From the NCBI GenBank assembly GCA_951799405.1, contig OX637361.1, forward strand, positions 4,239,156 to 4,303,155: a stretch of DNA of 64,000 bases. The letters run 5' to 3'. Positions 44,901-56,492 of this stretch are shown one piece after another. The position numbers were made by a program, and so were the translations under genes. Positions within the stretch are counted from its first letter, which is position 1. Every line of letters begins with the position of its first letter. The notes under the pieces were generated by a model. It ran no database searches. It was not told the DNA's origin and worked only from the letters and a program-made list of their open reading frames with translations. Origin of the DNA: Agapetus fuscipes. Lineage: Eukaryota; Arthropoda; Insecta; Trichoptera; Glossosomatidae.

Positions 44901-45179
44901 TCGAGAGATCTAAAACATTTGGGTATATTAATTAAGATAAAATAAGAAATCGAATGAAAATAAAACAGCGTTTTATTAGAATTGCTTTGGTTCTATAAAA
45001 TTAAGTTGATGTCAAATAGTTTTTATGGTAAAAGGGTACCTTATTAGTTGGCTAATACTTTTGTTCATTCTTTGTACCTTTCGTTTACTCGCTATTATTC
45101 ATGAAGTAATGCAAAAATCGGGTGCAAAGTTTTCGAAAAGTCAAGTTGGGAATTTTCGTGCACCGCACAGCGCCGTGTT

Positions 45180-45425
45180 CAGTGCCCTTAGTACGAGTTG
45201 CAAAACTTGAGTAATGTAAAGTTTACGGCAATTATTAAAGAGTGGTTTCCCCCAAAATCTGGCATTTTTGTTTGTTTGTACTTGATTTTCTTCATCACTG
45301 TAACTCTTTTGCTAAAACCATAAAGTGTAAGAAACAAAAACGGCAGATTTTGGGAGAAATCCCTCTTTAATATTTTCCGTAAACTTTACTTTTCTCAAGT
45401 TTTGCAACTCGTACTAAGGGTACAG
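45180..45425. mobile_element. MITE-3, second copy
   Basis: CAGTGCCCTTAGTACGAG and CTCGTACTAAGGGTACAG ends; same arms and TTGATTTTCTTCATCACTG centre as at 7741-7988. Confidence 0.9.
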
Positions 45426-45494
45426 ATCCTGCAAGTCGGAAAAGTGAGCGAAAAACTCGGTTTAGTTATTTCTTAGTCGGTTAATTGGACGCCA

Positions 45495-45680
45495 AACCGC
45501 ACCGAACAAGTACTAAAAAGTATATAAAACTTCGCGTAAGTACTCTACCATCACGTAAATGGAAACAAAATATATGAAAACTAAAACACTCACTAGATGC
45601 GCTTGTATATCTTCCATACATTATCTATATTCACCGCGTTTACGCAAAAGTTAAGTATGATTTGTACTCGAGGTACAGGT
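45495..45680. mobile_element. MITE-2
   Basis: AAGTATATAAAACTTCGCG at left, AAAACTAAAACACTCACTAG centre, CGCGTTTACGCAAAAGTTAA at right. Related to MITE-1 but with an ACGCAA-type right arm. Confidence 0.6.
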
Positions 45681-45878
45681 GCACTTTATTTTAGATGTTA
45701 GTAAAGGTATTTGTAAATAGACTGGAGTAAAAGTTTGCATACTGATGAACTTTGAATAATGCAAGTATGGACAAGTTTTACTATGGAAAGAAAACCCTCT
45801 GCCCCACTAGGTACAATGTTATTATTTTTTATGAATAATACAGACTTTTAAAGATCGGTCAGCTGGTAGAATCTATAG

Positions 45879-46189
45879 ATAATCTTAGTTGCAAAGATAT
45901 ATTGATATTTTAGGCTTATATTTAATGCATGCCCACTAGCAGACACGTGTAAGTTCGTGTTTACACATGCTGCATATATCACAATGTGTGGTGAATGGAA
46001 AAGTTGAATACAGGAGTAAATAACCGGGAAAAAATTAAAAATAAAACAAGCTGCATGTGTGCTTAAAAAGTAAACCAAACCTCACATGAACATGAACCTT
46101 GAAATTCCTGCTGCCGGCATTGACAAAACTGAACTAAATTTTTAGAACGTTGAGTGTCCGCCCCATGCCGACATTTTGATCAAGGAATA
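45879..46189 (-). mobile_element. SINE-A with a ~75-bp insert
   Basis: The tail ATAATCTTAGTTGCAAAGAT runs to ACACATGCTGCATAT. After 45978-46051 it resumes at GCTGCATGTGTGC and ends TTTTGATCAAGG. GCTGCAT is present on both sides of the insert. Confidence 0.8.
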
Positions 46190-46278
46190 AGAGTAGAATA
46201 AAATAATAAATTTATTACACTTAATAGCTATTAAGCTTTGAGGTAGTTGGACCAGTCGCCTGAAACAAGCTACCTGTG

Positions 46279-46745
46279 ATTTTTACCAATGCCATCCCGT
46301 TTCAGAGAAAGGCGTCAGAGGACTTAGGTATGTTCAGGAGAAGGGTTATGTACATATTGTCTTGTCTTGTCTTGTATCCTGCCGCCATTTCACTAGGGGT
46401 AGCCGGTACCTCTACACAAGTGCCTCTAATTAACTCCGTCCTTGCATACGTTTTTCATCTCATCTAGTTTCATCACTCTTTTGATGCACGCTCTTCTCTT
46501 GTTTCCACTCTGTAGATTCCATTCATTCGCAATCTCACTTATCTGATCAATCCATTCTTTCCTAGGTCTTCCCCTTCCACGCTTGCCTATTACCTTCCCT
46601 TTTTACACTTTTTTTGTCAGTCGGTCTTCATTCCGATATGAGTGAGTTTTTTTTTTTTTTTTTTTGGAAAAACACGTGTCTGCCTGCCGACGTGCATTTA
46701 GTATAAACCTTTAATTTCAATATATCTTTGCAACTTAGATTATCT
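46279..46745 (+). mobile_element. SINE-A interrupted by LINE-K
   Basis: The left part (46279-46357) has CCAATGCCATCCCGTTTCAG. The right part (46672-46745) has ACACGTGTCTGCCTGC and CTTTGCAACTTAGATTATC. Confidence 0.8.
46358..46630 (-). pseudogene. LINE-K 3' end with (ACAAG)n tail
   Basis: The minus strand encodes GRGRPRKEWIDQISEIANEW, then NKRRACIKRVMKLDEMKNVC and KD. The terminus CTAGTGAAATGGCGGCAGG is followed by an ACAAG-repeat tail (plus-strand CTTGT, 46358-46377). LINE-K copies thus carry variable microsatellite tails. Confidence 0.85.
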
Positions 46746-47185
46746 TTATTATAGTTCCGACAAAATAGACAGGATTGTAGTACATTCTCTGTAATCGCTG
46801 ATCCCTTAGAGTAGAGTCGTATAAAAGTGGCGCTGCATTCGGCAGTCGGTCATGAGCACGCTCGGCTGCCGATTTGCTTGCGCTATGGCCAACGACCTAT
46901 AAACTGTCTCATAGCGTAAGTCGCCCAAAACAACGCTTCTAAACTGCGACGGGATTAAATTACACTGAAGTACTAGAGATGCTACTTCACAGAAGAAAGA
47001 TCGGGAATTACCGTGACACTGAATCTCGGGAAAAAAAAAAAATGAGTGCATGTAATGATGACAACACTGTAAGAAGATTAAGAATATACGCAGCTTAGTT
47101 GCATTATAATATCCATAATGCAACTTAATCGAGTATTGACAAATGTTAGTATACGCGTACTGATACCGATAATTCGCTAGTTGGA

Positions 47186-47345
47186 GAGCTTTTTTTTTTT
47201 TTTTTGTGCACAACAGGTCACCCTTATTACAGTGCACCCTCACAGCTATCAACACGCTGGGAGGAACTCTATTGCAAGATTTTTAAATGTTAATAAATTA
47301 CACTCAAAAATGTCTATATTAGACTTATTTAAGAGCTTTATACTC
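47186..47345 (-). repeat. Poly(A)-ended repeat (family P), copy 1
   Basis: A T run, then CACAACAGGTCACC and CAGTGCACCCTCACAGCTAT, then CAACACGCTGGGAGG. It is shared with 49418-49570. The minus strand therefore ends in poly(A): a retroposed mRNA or LINE 3' end of unknown origin. Confidence 0.75.
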
Positions 47346-47349
47346 CGAG

Positions 47350-47840
47350 TCACAGGGTGTTGCGGGTGTTGCATTGCACAGCTTGCCTAATCTGGCAATA
47401 ATTTCGATCCTACCTGCAAGATTTTTATACATAACTAAAACCGAAATAAGTATATGAAGGACGTATACATTTTTTCAATGATTGAATTTAATATTGTTAT
47501 CATTTTACTGGGTTTTCTTTTAACTTAACTGCAATTATTTATTTTCACAGAATTTATTTTACACGGCTTGGTTCACAATTTACAACAATTGACCATCACC
47601 GATTTCTAGCTCTTGCTTTCGACTTCACGGCTTAATGTTTTAATCGACACTCTGGCCTGCACATGATTTCGGCTTACATTTATATACGTTCACACGGACG
47701 TTTCTCGACTGTTCGTGATTTCTCAAGCATAGTGGATGTTTACAGAGCGTTGCTCCACCAGCGTGTTTAGAATCACGACTACCTAATGCAAATATAGTTT
47801 TAATGTCACATAATAAATGAAGCATTTTTCCCTTAAGAGT
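47350..47840. other. AT-rich interval, nothing recognised
   Basis: No repeat family or coding signal was seen. Confidence 0.35.
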
Positions 47841-47844
47841 TCTA

Positions 47845-47966
47845 GCCAACCTTCAGAAAGGGACTGAGGACATTGCTTTTTTCTAGAAGCCATGGCGCCC
47901 TTGAGATGGACCTGGACCATCAAATGGCGCCACAGGAAATACACTATCCATCATCAATCAATCAAC
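47845..47966 (+). pseudogene. L2-like LINE 3' end
   Basis: Reads PTFRKGLRTLLFSRSHGALE, matching FRKGLKTHLFARSYE of the 18037 copy. The tail is built on ATCA repeats instead of ATT. Confidence 0.7.
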
Positions 47967-48389
47967 AATGAACACAGCCTTTTTATTTATCTAAGGGTTG
48001 TATCAGAGATGATTTTTTTTTTTTAATTTTAAACAGGAAAAAATATTTCTTTAAAAAAATCCCGGATCACCGGAAGCGTACAAACAATAAAGTCTATCCA
48101 AAACCGGGAAACGAAATTTTTGCAAGAATTGAAATCCTTTGTTGGTCTATTTGCATACGTAGAAATAATGGCCTTTAAATGACTTGGACCATACAGGCCC
48201 AGCTTACAATGTATGCCAAAATTATAATAGGCAAATACTTCATATCGGTGCGGCCATACAAAATGTAAGGACAAGTTTTCATCTTGATATGCATCATATT
48301 GTATACAATATTATGTTCACTAGTACAGCATGTCCTTACTCAAAGTTTACATTAAACATGTTAAAGATATTACTATAACGTAGGTACTA

Positions 48390-48466
48390 CACGTGTTTGT
48401 TTGTGGGCATACATCTGAGAGCTTTAAATGAATATATCCTTGCAACTTAGATTATATATTATAGGT
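48390..48466 (+). mobile_element. SINE-A 3' fragment
   Basis: ACTACACGTGTTTGTTTGTG to CCTTGCAACTTAGATTATAT. Confidence 0.8.
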
Positions 48467-48469
48467 GTA

Positions 48470-49400
48470 AGCCCGTTGAATATGAATGGTTGTTGAATTC
48501 ATTTTACATCAGAATTTGCCGATAAGTTTTCGGCGCATGAAAAGATTTATTATCAGTTCGGAACATTTTCGAATTTGGAGTTTTTTTCTCGCAAGCAAAC
48601 GTCAGTTTTGATCCGTCTTTAGCAACCAATAACAAAATATTTGCAAGCCTTTTCCAGCATTCCGGCCCGAAGACGGCACAATATTTTCTATCCTCAGTTC
48701 GCTATCTTTCTACCCTCTATTCGGACCTCATTTAAAAGGTATACGAGTATACAGGAAATGGCATTAAATATGTAAATTGTGCCAATAAAATTGAAATATG
48801 CTAATTTAAGAATACTTTTCCACTTCAACTAAAATAGTGAGAGAAATCATCCTGAAAAGATGAGGCAAACATTACAAAGAAAAACTACGAAAAAGAGAAC
48901 TCTCATAAAAATAAAACGTTACTAAATATTACAATTGTTAACAATTAAATACAGTTATTTGGTATTATTAATTAAATTAACAAAGTTTTAATTCACTTTT
49001 TATAATTTTATTACGGTTATTAGGAATAAAATGAAAAAAAAACTAATATTATTCAGAATGTTAAAAATGTTAGTTTTAAAATATGAATACATTTAATTTA
49101 ATAAGAAAATCCTAGCGTTTCTATCTACTATTTCCCAATTTTATTTGCAATCGCCTACGAGGAGTTGGAAGACCCAATAAAATTATTTACTTTGTGACGT
49201 GGGGTGCCTACGATGGGGGAAGACCTCGGGAACACGCTACGAGGGGAAAACCAACTAGGAAAGAGATACAAAAGGTGCTACGACAAATCGTAGACGCGAT
49301 CTAGACTTGCATTCTATTTGCTACGATGCGAGTAAAAATAGAAGCTTTGTACTTTTTATTGCGCAATGTGCACATTATTTTTTTAGCAAATTGAATCTTT
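48470..49400. other. AT-rich interval, nothing certain
   Basis: A GC-richer patch at 49150-49320 has CTACGA repeated but no family match. Confidence 0.3.
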
Positions 49401-49403
49401 ATC

Positions 49404-49736
49404 TTATCATCTAAGTTGCAATGTTTTTTTTTTCACAACAAGTAACCTCAGTTACAGTGCACCCTCACAGCTATCAACACGCTGGGAGAACTCTTTTGCT
49501 ATATTTTTTAATCTTATGTAATAACACTTAGAAATATCTTTATTATACTTATTTAAGAGCTTTGTTTGCATTGAAGCTTCATATTTACATTACATTTTTT
49601 TTAATGTCAATTTGACATTTACTTACAAAAAAAAACATACACCTTGCAACTCCTGCCGCCCTTTCATGAAACGGGGTAGCATTGGTAAAAGCGAAACAAG
49701 TTTATGCAGCATGAGAGGTAGTCTGACACCAACCTA
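49404..49736 (-). mobile_element. SINE-A split by family P insert
   Basis: ATCATCTAAGTTGCAATG (tail) and, after the insert, CTTGCAACTCCTGCCGCC to GACACCAACCTATC (head). Confidence 0.7.
49418..49570 (-). repeat. Poly(A)-ended repeat (family P), copy 2
   Basis: A T run, CACAACAAGTAACC, CAGTGCACCCTCACAGCTAT and the same downstream ATCTTTATTATACTTATTTA as copy 1. Confidence 0.75.
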
Positions 49737-49979
49737 TCTTTTCCCATCATAATAGCCCACTGATTTTCAATGTAATTCATATTCGCTTTGACAACGCTCT
49801 CTAAAACAAAGACTTAAATCTTTAACAATAACATGTTCCAAGCATAGAGTTAATAGAAATTAATTATTAATGTTTTCAAAAATGTGTAGAACAAACAGAT
49901 CTTAAAAAAAAAGTAAAACTCCAATGCTAGATTATTTTTGGCCTTCTCACGATTATCGCATTACACCTTTGTGCGTGAA

Positions 49980-50160
49980 GACACCGCATTTTTTTATCGG
50001 GCAATTACTTGGTCCGTCTACCTGCAGCTCCACCTCGCACCCCAGTTTCCCATCTGGGGTTAATTGATGACCTGAGAGACCTACTTCGTTGCCGTCAAGC
50101 TGGGAAGACCTGAAGAAATCCTCCCAGAAAACAAACCGGAGTCAGTCTTTTCCAATGGGT
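49980..50160. other. GC-richer unique block
   Basis: Contains CAATTACTT and GGTTAATTGATG homeodomain-type cores. A possible enhancer; low confidence. Confidence 0.2.
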
Positions 50161-50304
50161 GTGAAAAGTATGAAATTTGGTTGCAAAAGTGCCAAAAAAT
50201 GACTACGGAAATGACAATTACAACATTATATAGTTCGAAGTGAAGATAATATTTTTACAGAAAAACTTTTAAGCGTTTGTGGTCACAGTGAAAATTCATT
50301 TTTA

Positions 50305-50518
50305 ATTCAAAATAAAAATATTTTTTTCAAAAACGTAGTTTTATTTACACATTAATTAATTTTATTTGCCTCGAGTACTTTCGACCTTCAAGTTTCAGGT
50401 CTTTTTCAAACTCTGGAAAATGACCTGAAACTTAAAGGTCACAAATACTCGAGGCAAATAAAATTATTTATTGTGAAAATAAAACAATGCTTTTGAAAAA
50501 ATATTTTTTATTTTGAAT
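50305..50518. mobile_element. Foldback related to the 9220 element
   Basis: Arms of about 97 bases (~85% identity). Both arms hold GACCTGAAACTT, AAGGTC and ACTCGAGGC; the left arm keeps GGTCGAAAGTACTCGAG. This matches the hammerhead-like loop of the 9220-9473 insert, and GTGAAAATAAAAC is also shared. Confidence 0.65.
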
Positions 50519-50696
50519 AGGTGCTATTACAGCCCTAAATGTAAAGCTCCTTTCACACACAACGGAGTCTGTCCGGTTTGTCGATATTTTTCCCCCGGTG
50601 CCGGATCATAGGACTTGAAATGTAGGGAATATTTGAAAGTATGTAGTTTTGACGCGGTTTATCTGGCAATCCATAGACAAACAAGAGAAAATTGAT

Positions 50697-50800
50697 TGAT
50701 ACATAAATCAAACCTCACACAAAACCAGAATGGCATTGTCACAAAAGTTAACCAAGTTTTTACAGTACGAGCGGTCAGTCTCACACAACCTATTATTGAA
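50697..50800 (-). mobile_element. SINE-A head half, diverged
   Basis: AAACCTCACACAAAACC, GGCATTGTCACAAAAGTTAA and TCTCACACAACCTATTATTG. Confidence 0.75.
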
Positions 50801-50984
50801 AAAAACACAAAATAAGTTACACTGACATGCAGAAAATAGGTCCGAAATGGATAAAAATGATGATCATATTTTAATTTTTTTTAGTCATTTTAATCACATC
50901 GATATTTCAAAATTTTGCATTTTCTTTTGTTTTTTTTCTAAGTATCCAAATAGACAAATTATGCAAACACATCTTACAAGATTG

Positions 50985-51260
50985 AACGTCTCTGAGCCCC
51001 TTTTCCACATCCCCGTTTCCATATTTTTTCATCCACAGCCTTTTCCCTCCACCGCCACCATCTCTAGGCCCGGACCATAAATTATCCTTTGCATGAAAGC
51101 GAAGCCGGGGCGTCAATAAAAAACGGCGAGCTCCGAGAGGTATGCCCCTGGGCAACATTAGTTCTCTTCCGGACCAATTAGAATGACTGCATAATATATC
51201 GGCCAACAATTGAATGGAAATCCCTCCCCGAAGGCAGAAAAGTGTATGAAAAAGCAAATC
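50985..51260. other. GC-rich unique block
   Basis: Balanced composition, no repeat match, with CTTTGCATGAAAG and CAATTAGAATGACTGC. Candidate conserved non-coding element; comparison with relatives would decide. Confidence 0.25.
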
Positions 51261-51261
51261 T

Positions 51262-51435
51262 ATACCTCAAGTATACAAGAAAAAGCTCCCTTCGAATGCG
51301 TAAATAAAAAATATAAAAAATATTCAACGGTACTCCTAGAGAGCGATTTACTTTGAATCCATTTTTTTTATTTACGCAATCGAGGTGAGCTTACGCAAAG
51401 TTATTTATACTCGGAGTGTTGTAGGTATATATTTA
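51262..51435. mobile_element. MITE-2
   Basis: CCTCAAGTATAC at left; TTTACGCAATCGAGGTGAGC and TTATTTATACTCGG at right. Confidence 0.65.
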
Positions 51436-51595
51436 ATGTGAGAGAAAGTTTTGGGTTGATTGTTTTGTGTTTTCAATTTAATGATGTAAAAAAACAGGTG
51501 AATTGATTTTTACTAACATTCTGGTGAGGTAATTTTTTTGTGGAACACGTTTTCAGTGGAATAAAAAATCAAGGAATATTATCAATAATAATATT

Positions 51596-51858
51596 GTTCT
51601 TTGACTTATAGATTGGTATATGGCTGACCGACCACACATGCTGTAGAAAATAGTTAACTTTACCAATATCACCCCTGTTTCAGGAAAGGTCGGCAAGAGT
51701 TGCAGAGTGTATGTTTCTTTGAGATTTGGGTTTTTATATTGTACATAGGTTCACATGCGGCATGTGCAATCACGAACTTGTAAGTGTCTGCTTGTGAGAA
51801 TGTTTAAATGTGAATCCCCAATGTTACATTTCTTTGCAACTTAAATTGATCAGATGAT
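51596..51858 (+). mobile_element. SINE-A, full length
   Basis: TTCTTTGACTTATAGATTGG to TTTGCAACTTAAATTGATC. Confidence 0.9.
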
Positions 51859-52344
51859 ATATTTCAGACAAGTTAGACTTGAATTCTTATACAGGTACTT
51901 GATTAATAATGACACTCAAGTCTTGCAGGCTTTCCCCGAAACAGGAGTCTATTGAAAAATATAAACATAAATATTTTCCTAAAATATAACTGTTATCTAT
52001 CTACGGTAAATATAAAGCTCAGGTAGTTTGTCTCATCTACTTAAAAAGTCGTTCATACGTCATGTGTATACAAATATGTTTAAGTAATTTAGTATGTCAA
52101 GATTTCCAAAAATCAACAGGCTTTCTAATGCTCTATTTTTCTACCCCTAAACTGTTCATCTACAAATCCAGCTACCTACAGCATAGTATGTACCGACAAC
52201 AATTAAAAGTTCCCGAGTGTTTGTGCCATATTTCGGGTGGAAGTGCTGCCGGTTTCAGGTTGCCGGATTAACGAAGTGGGAAGAATGAGAGTTCTGGGAG
52301 TACGTCAAGGCTCCAACATTTCCCCTGCTCTTTTTAAACTGTGC

Positions 52345-52465
52345 ATTTTACCAAAAATGCACAAAAACTAAAACACTCGTTAAAGACGCTGTTTTAATTT
52401 CTGTACATTTTGAGGTAAACGCTATGGTTGCGTTTGAACGTTATGTTTTCTACTTGAAAAACTGC
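52345..52465. mobile_element. MITE-1
   Basis: TTTTACCAAAAATGCAC, AACTAAAACACTCG, GTAAACGCTATGGTTGCGTT. Confidence 0.75.
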
Positions 52466-52829
52466 TTGTTTTCAGGGAAAAGTTCTGCTTAAGAAAAGCC
52501 CTCCACTGAACGAATAGCTCCAATTACCGGTACTAAGGACCAACTGATTCCGAGGGATTAGTCGGATTTTTTAACTTAATACCTTGTTGGTCGCGAGTAG
52601 TTAGTTCAGTAAAGTATTTATGAAGTTAAAAATCTGTGCTACGGTGGTGTAAAAAAATTAGATCGTTTTATGGAGACTGAATAATAAGGAAACGTTTTTC
52701 TTGAAATTGATTTATTCGTCAATATTAAAATAAAAATATTATTTTTGATTACGGTAAACCGATTTCACAAACAAACTGTTTGCATCCTAAGGTTGATACA
52801 GAATCAATGAAATTGAAGATCTCTCCCAC

Positions 52830-52935
52830 TCTTGGGACGATCAAGTGAAGACAGCAGCAGGCCCTTGGTTGTTGCAGGCAGCGCAATCAAGTAAGAAATG
52901 GAGAAGAGTTGTTGTTCTCTTAGGGATCACTACCC
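52830..52935 (+). pseudogene. RTE-like LINE fragment
   Basis: Encodes WDDQVKTAAGPWLLQAAQSS then KKWRRV, resembling the WxDDIxxTAGxxWxxxAQxRxxWR block near the RTE C-terminus. Confidence 0.45.
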
Positions 52936-53268
52936 GCAGCAATGAAGAACGAGATTAACAAGATATTATATTTGATGGAGCCTTTGCTTTTACGTGCTTT
53001 CTATTTTTTTAAAGTCGTTCAACTATTAATTTTCAAATTACCCATAGGTTCATCGTCTTTGTTATTTTCACTTCGAAATTCCTTATTTTACAATTCGCCA
53101 TAATTTCTAATTTTGCATGTACCCATATATCACATCCACCCTTGGCATCTTCTTTTTGCGGTAAACTTTTCACAATCGATCATATTAGTATAAGTGATTT
53201 TCGTCAAGAAACAAAAAAAAAACAGCTTTTTTTGTTTGCCCAAGTTTCGACACTGAAACGTACTAAAA

Positions 53269-53288
53269 ACGCCTGATAAAGTCAGGCG
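53269..53288. repeat. Perfect hairpin GCCTGA-TCAGGC
   Basis: CGCCTGA and TCAGGCG around TAAAG. It is next to another hairpin GTTTCGACACTGAAAC and a GGACGAAACGTCC string, perhaps a decayed Penelope-type terminus. Confidence 0.35.
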
Positions 53289-53725
53289 GGTTCCTCTTCT
53301 CTAAGTGATGAATTGTTCCCACGACATTTGCCACTCGACTGGGCGAACTGTTCCCGATAACGATATGTAAGCACCCGTGGACGAAACGTCCTAGTGATCG
53401 AAGGGCGATTTGTCTTTGAAATATAGCATTATGTATGAAGAAAATGTGAAGAAAAACGGGACAATTTTAAAGGATTTTTGATAAGCGTTTAATTTTTAAG
53501 TGTTTATCTCAAAAACTGAATATAGAAAACGTTAAAACGGCAATTATTGTTCCAACCAGATTACTTTTAGCGTCAACAAATTGTTTAAAAATATCTTTGA
53601 GAAATCAAATTTAATACAATAAATGACCATTTTACTCCTCTCCCTCTTGAAAACCGAGAATAACGAATACAAATTTATAGTACAAAGATTGTTATTACTT
53701 ATTTGTTAATAAATTAATTGCAAAT

Positions 53726-53980
53726 CTATAATAATCTATCTATAATCTAAGTTGCAAGGATATATTCATTCAAAGCTCTCAGATGAATGCCCACAAACAA
53801 ACACGTGTAGTTCGCGCTTACAAATGCTGATTGTGTACTTACAAATAAAATCCAAACCTCAAATGAACATAAGCCCTGCAACTCTTGCCGACATTCCCTG
53901 AAACAGGGGTGACATTGGCAAAGTGAACCATTTTTTACAGTATGGGTGGTCAACCTCATACCAACCTATAAGTCAAGGAA
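53726..53980 (-). mobile_element. SINE-A, full length
   Basis: TATAATCTAAGTTGCAAGGA to CCAACCTATAAGTCAAGG with both conserved blocks. Confidence 0.92.
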
Positions 53981-54063
53981 ATATGATATATTCTTTTAAT
54001 TTTCCCATGTCTAATGCAATTCACTAAACGTATCTATACAGCACATATCAAGTAACTCCTTGT

Positions 54064-54262
54064 CGTAACGGGCCGGTCTTACGTCAACAACTTCACCACC
54101 AAGTGGGGGATTCCCAGCTCTGGAGGGAACTGTATCTCAGTTCTTCTGAAAGCTGTTTGAAAATTATTTTGGATTTGAAATAAACACTGAAACGAAAATT
54201 ATTCCTGGCATCTTACGTAGGAATCGAACCGTAGCTCTCGGCAGCTAACGACCGGACATAAG
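54064..54262 (-). mobile_element. SINE-C, deleted in head
   Basis: GGGCCGGTCTTACGTCAAC to GGAATCGAACCGTAGCTC; the anticodon-arm region is missing. Confidence 0.85.
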
Positions 54263-54265
54263 AAA

Positions 54266-54545
54266 CCGGTCCGTAGTCTAGTGGTAACGCTTTGGACTCG
54301 TAAATGAAAGGTGTTGGGTTGAAATGCCAGCGACGGATAACAATATACTATATTGATTTTCAAATATGCTCTTCGCCGGGTTGAAAAATTCATGCATCTT
54401 TACCAAAGACCGGTCATCAAAGAACCATCCAGACTTACAGCAAATGGATCTTGCTTGAATATTGGCGCCTTCTATAGCGACGACAAAGCTTGCAGAGGGC
54501 TCTAGAGTATTCACAAAAAAACAGCGCTCACCAAAAAAATCATCC
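54266..54545 (+). mobile_element. SINE-B, full length
   Basis: CCGGTCCGTAGTCTAGTGG head to CAGCGCTCACCAAAAAAATC and ATCCTAACATTATTAAT. The B-box is altered (GGTTGAAATGCC). Confidence 0.92.
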
Positions 54546-55011
54546 TAACATTATTAATATACAGTTTCATATGTTTACAGCACCGCATGATTTCTAACAC
54601 AGAACTTACTTAAATTTAAATTGAAAGAAAAACGACTTCATTTTCATAAAAAAATACTTTATTATCTCAACATCGAGGATCTTGGCTGCTTATTTCTGGC
54701 ATAAATCAATGATGGAGAGCGCTTACATTCAGATAATCGAAGCGAATAGGTGCGGTGAGTGATTTATTGGGAAAATTCATCGAAGTTATCGCTGTTTTCT
54801 GATTTCCACAACCCCCTCCCCCCCCACAAACGAAAATCTGAATTTTCAGGGGCGCGCGCTTAGATCTTCATTATGTAAAAACTGAAATAAATGGGCCGAG
54901 AGTGAAGTGAAAAACTGGTATTATTTATTATTAACCTTTTTTGTGGAGTTGTAAATTTTTTGTCGGTAGATGAGAATCGATTGCTTTCCTAGATTTTTTA
55001 GTAATTTTTGA

Positions 55012-55066
55012 TAGGCCACCCATACTGTAAAATAATGGTTCACTTTGCCAATGTCACCCCTGTTTC
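55012..55066 (+). mobile_element. SINE-A middle fragment
   Basis: ATAGGCCACCCATACTG to GCCAATGTCACCCCTGTTTC. Confidence 0.75.
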
Positions 55067-55146
55067 TTAAATATGCTTTGTAGTTTTTTTTATTTTTTAC
55101 TGTTTAAGTAATTGTTTAGAGTTTATTTGTTTTATATATTTGAATG

Positions 55147-55212
55147 TTTTTTTTTTTTTAAGAAAGCCTATGCGGGAGACTCCCTAGATTCGAGAGACTC
55201 TAAGGGAATGTA
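55147..55212 (-). repeat. Poly(A)-ended repeat fragment, copy 2
   Basis: A T run then AAGAAAGCCTATGCGGGAG and ACTCCCTAGATTCGAGAG, as at 26846-26917. Confidence 0.65.
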
Positions 55213-55225
55213 TTAATTGCTTGTA

Positions 55226-55480
55226 TTCCTTGACTGATAGGTTGGTATGCGGCTGACCACCCATACTGTAAAAAATGGTTCACTTTGCCAATGTCACCCC
55301 TGTTTCAGGGAAGGTCGGCAAGAGTTGTAGGGCTTATGTTCATTTGAGATTGGGTTTTTATATTGTAGGTCCACATGCGGCATGTGTTAGCGTGAACTTA
55401 TACATGTCTGCGTGTGGGAATGCGTTTCATATGAATCTTAAATGATATACATCTTTGCAGCTTAGATTTAGATTAGATTT
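55226..55480 (+). mobile_element. SINE-A, full length, well preserved
   Basis: TTCCTTGACTGATAGGTTGG to CAGCTTAGATTTAGATTAG; few changes from the apparent consensus. Confidence 0.93.
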
Positions 55481-55689
55481 AATTTTAAATCGAAAGTTTT
55501 TGACAACAATTTTGTAATAAATATTGAGTTACCTACAAGGACAATAATAAACGAAATACCTTTTTCGGAATTTCGGTAATGATTCGAATCAATTACGCTT
55601 TTCCGAGAAAGCATCGAATATCCGATCACCTTACATCGGCCTAATGACATCTGTTATACCTAGATTATAAACCAATGCGTTAATTCGTC

Positions 55690-55820
55690 TGGATTGCGTA
55701 AATCGAAAAAAATTATAAAAACTAAATCACTCCATAGGAATGCTGTTGTTTGTTTCATAGATTTTTTATTTACGCAATCGAGAGGAATTTATGCAATCTT
55801 ATATACTTGGGGTAATGGTC
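55690..55820. mobile_element. MITE-2
   Basis: GATTGCGTAAATCG and TTTACGCAATCGAGAGG mirror each other; ends ATATACTTGGGG. Confidence 0.65.
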
Positions 55821-56187
55821 GTAGTAACCCGAAGAAGAAAGGTTATTGGAAAAACAATATAGGTAATCTAAGGCTAGAAAAAAAATATTGTCTGATGAAA
55901 TAATTCTATGGATAAAGGATTAGTCTTTTTTTTCTACTTTTTTTTTGGGTATAATTAATTTATATTACTAATATTAGACTTGTTTACACCACTCAATATA
56001 AAATACATACATAGATGGCGTATGTATGTTTTTCCCAATAGTAAAAAAAACATACCATGAACACACAATTACAGGGTATCAATGAAAAAATAAGATCAAG
56101 ATATTAGCTTCATACATCAAAAAGAGACACAACCATGACAGTTGCCTGGAAACTGATTATAACAAGACCTTGTTTGTATGAAGGGGA

Positions 56188-56488
56188 TAATAATATTAGG
56201 ATGATTTATTTGGTGAGCGCTGTTTTTGTGTGTATTACACCTCAAGAGCCCTCTGCGAGCTTGGTCGTCGCTGTTGAAAGCGCCAATTCTTAAGAAAGAC
56301 CCAGTTGTTGTAAGGTTGGATGGACCTTTCAGTGACCGGTCTTTGGTAAAGGTTTATGAATTTTTCAACCCAGCGAAGAGCACATTCGAAATATAAATGG
56401 TATATTTTTGTGCTCCGCCGGGATCCGAATCCACAACCTTCCATTTACGAGTCCGAAGTGTCGCCACTACGGACTACGGACCGCTCCA
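56188..56488 (-). mobile_element. SINE-B, full length, joined to a 5S-like sequence
   Basis: AATAATATTAGGATGATTTA at left; the head at right reverse-complements to GGAGCGGTCCGTAGTCCG. Four bases separate it from the 5S-like unit. Confidence 0.92.
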
Positions 56489-56492
56489 AGAT

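Noticed and set aside
53340..53410. Hammerhead with GGACGAAAC
   Set aside because: GGACGAAACGTCC is self-complementary, and no CUGANGA core with a matching stem II is found upstream.
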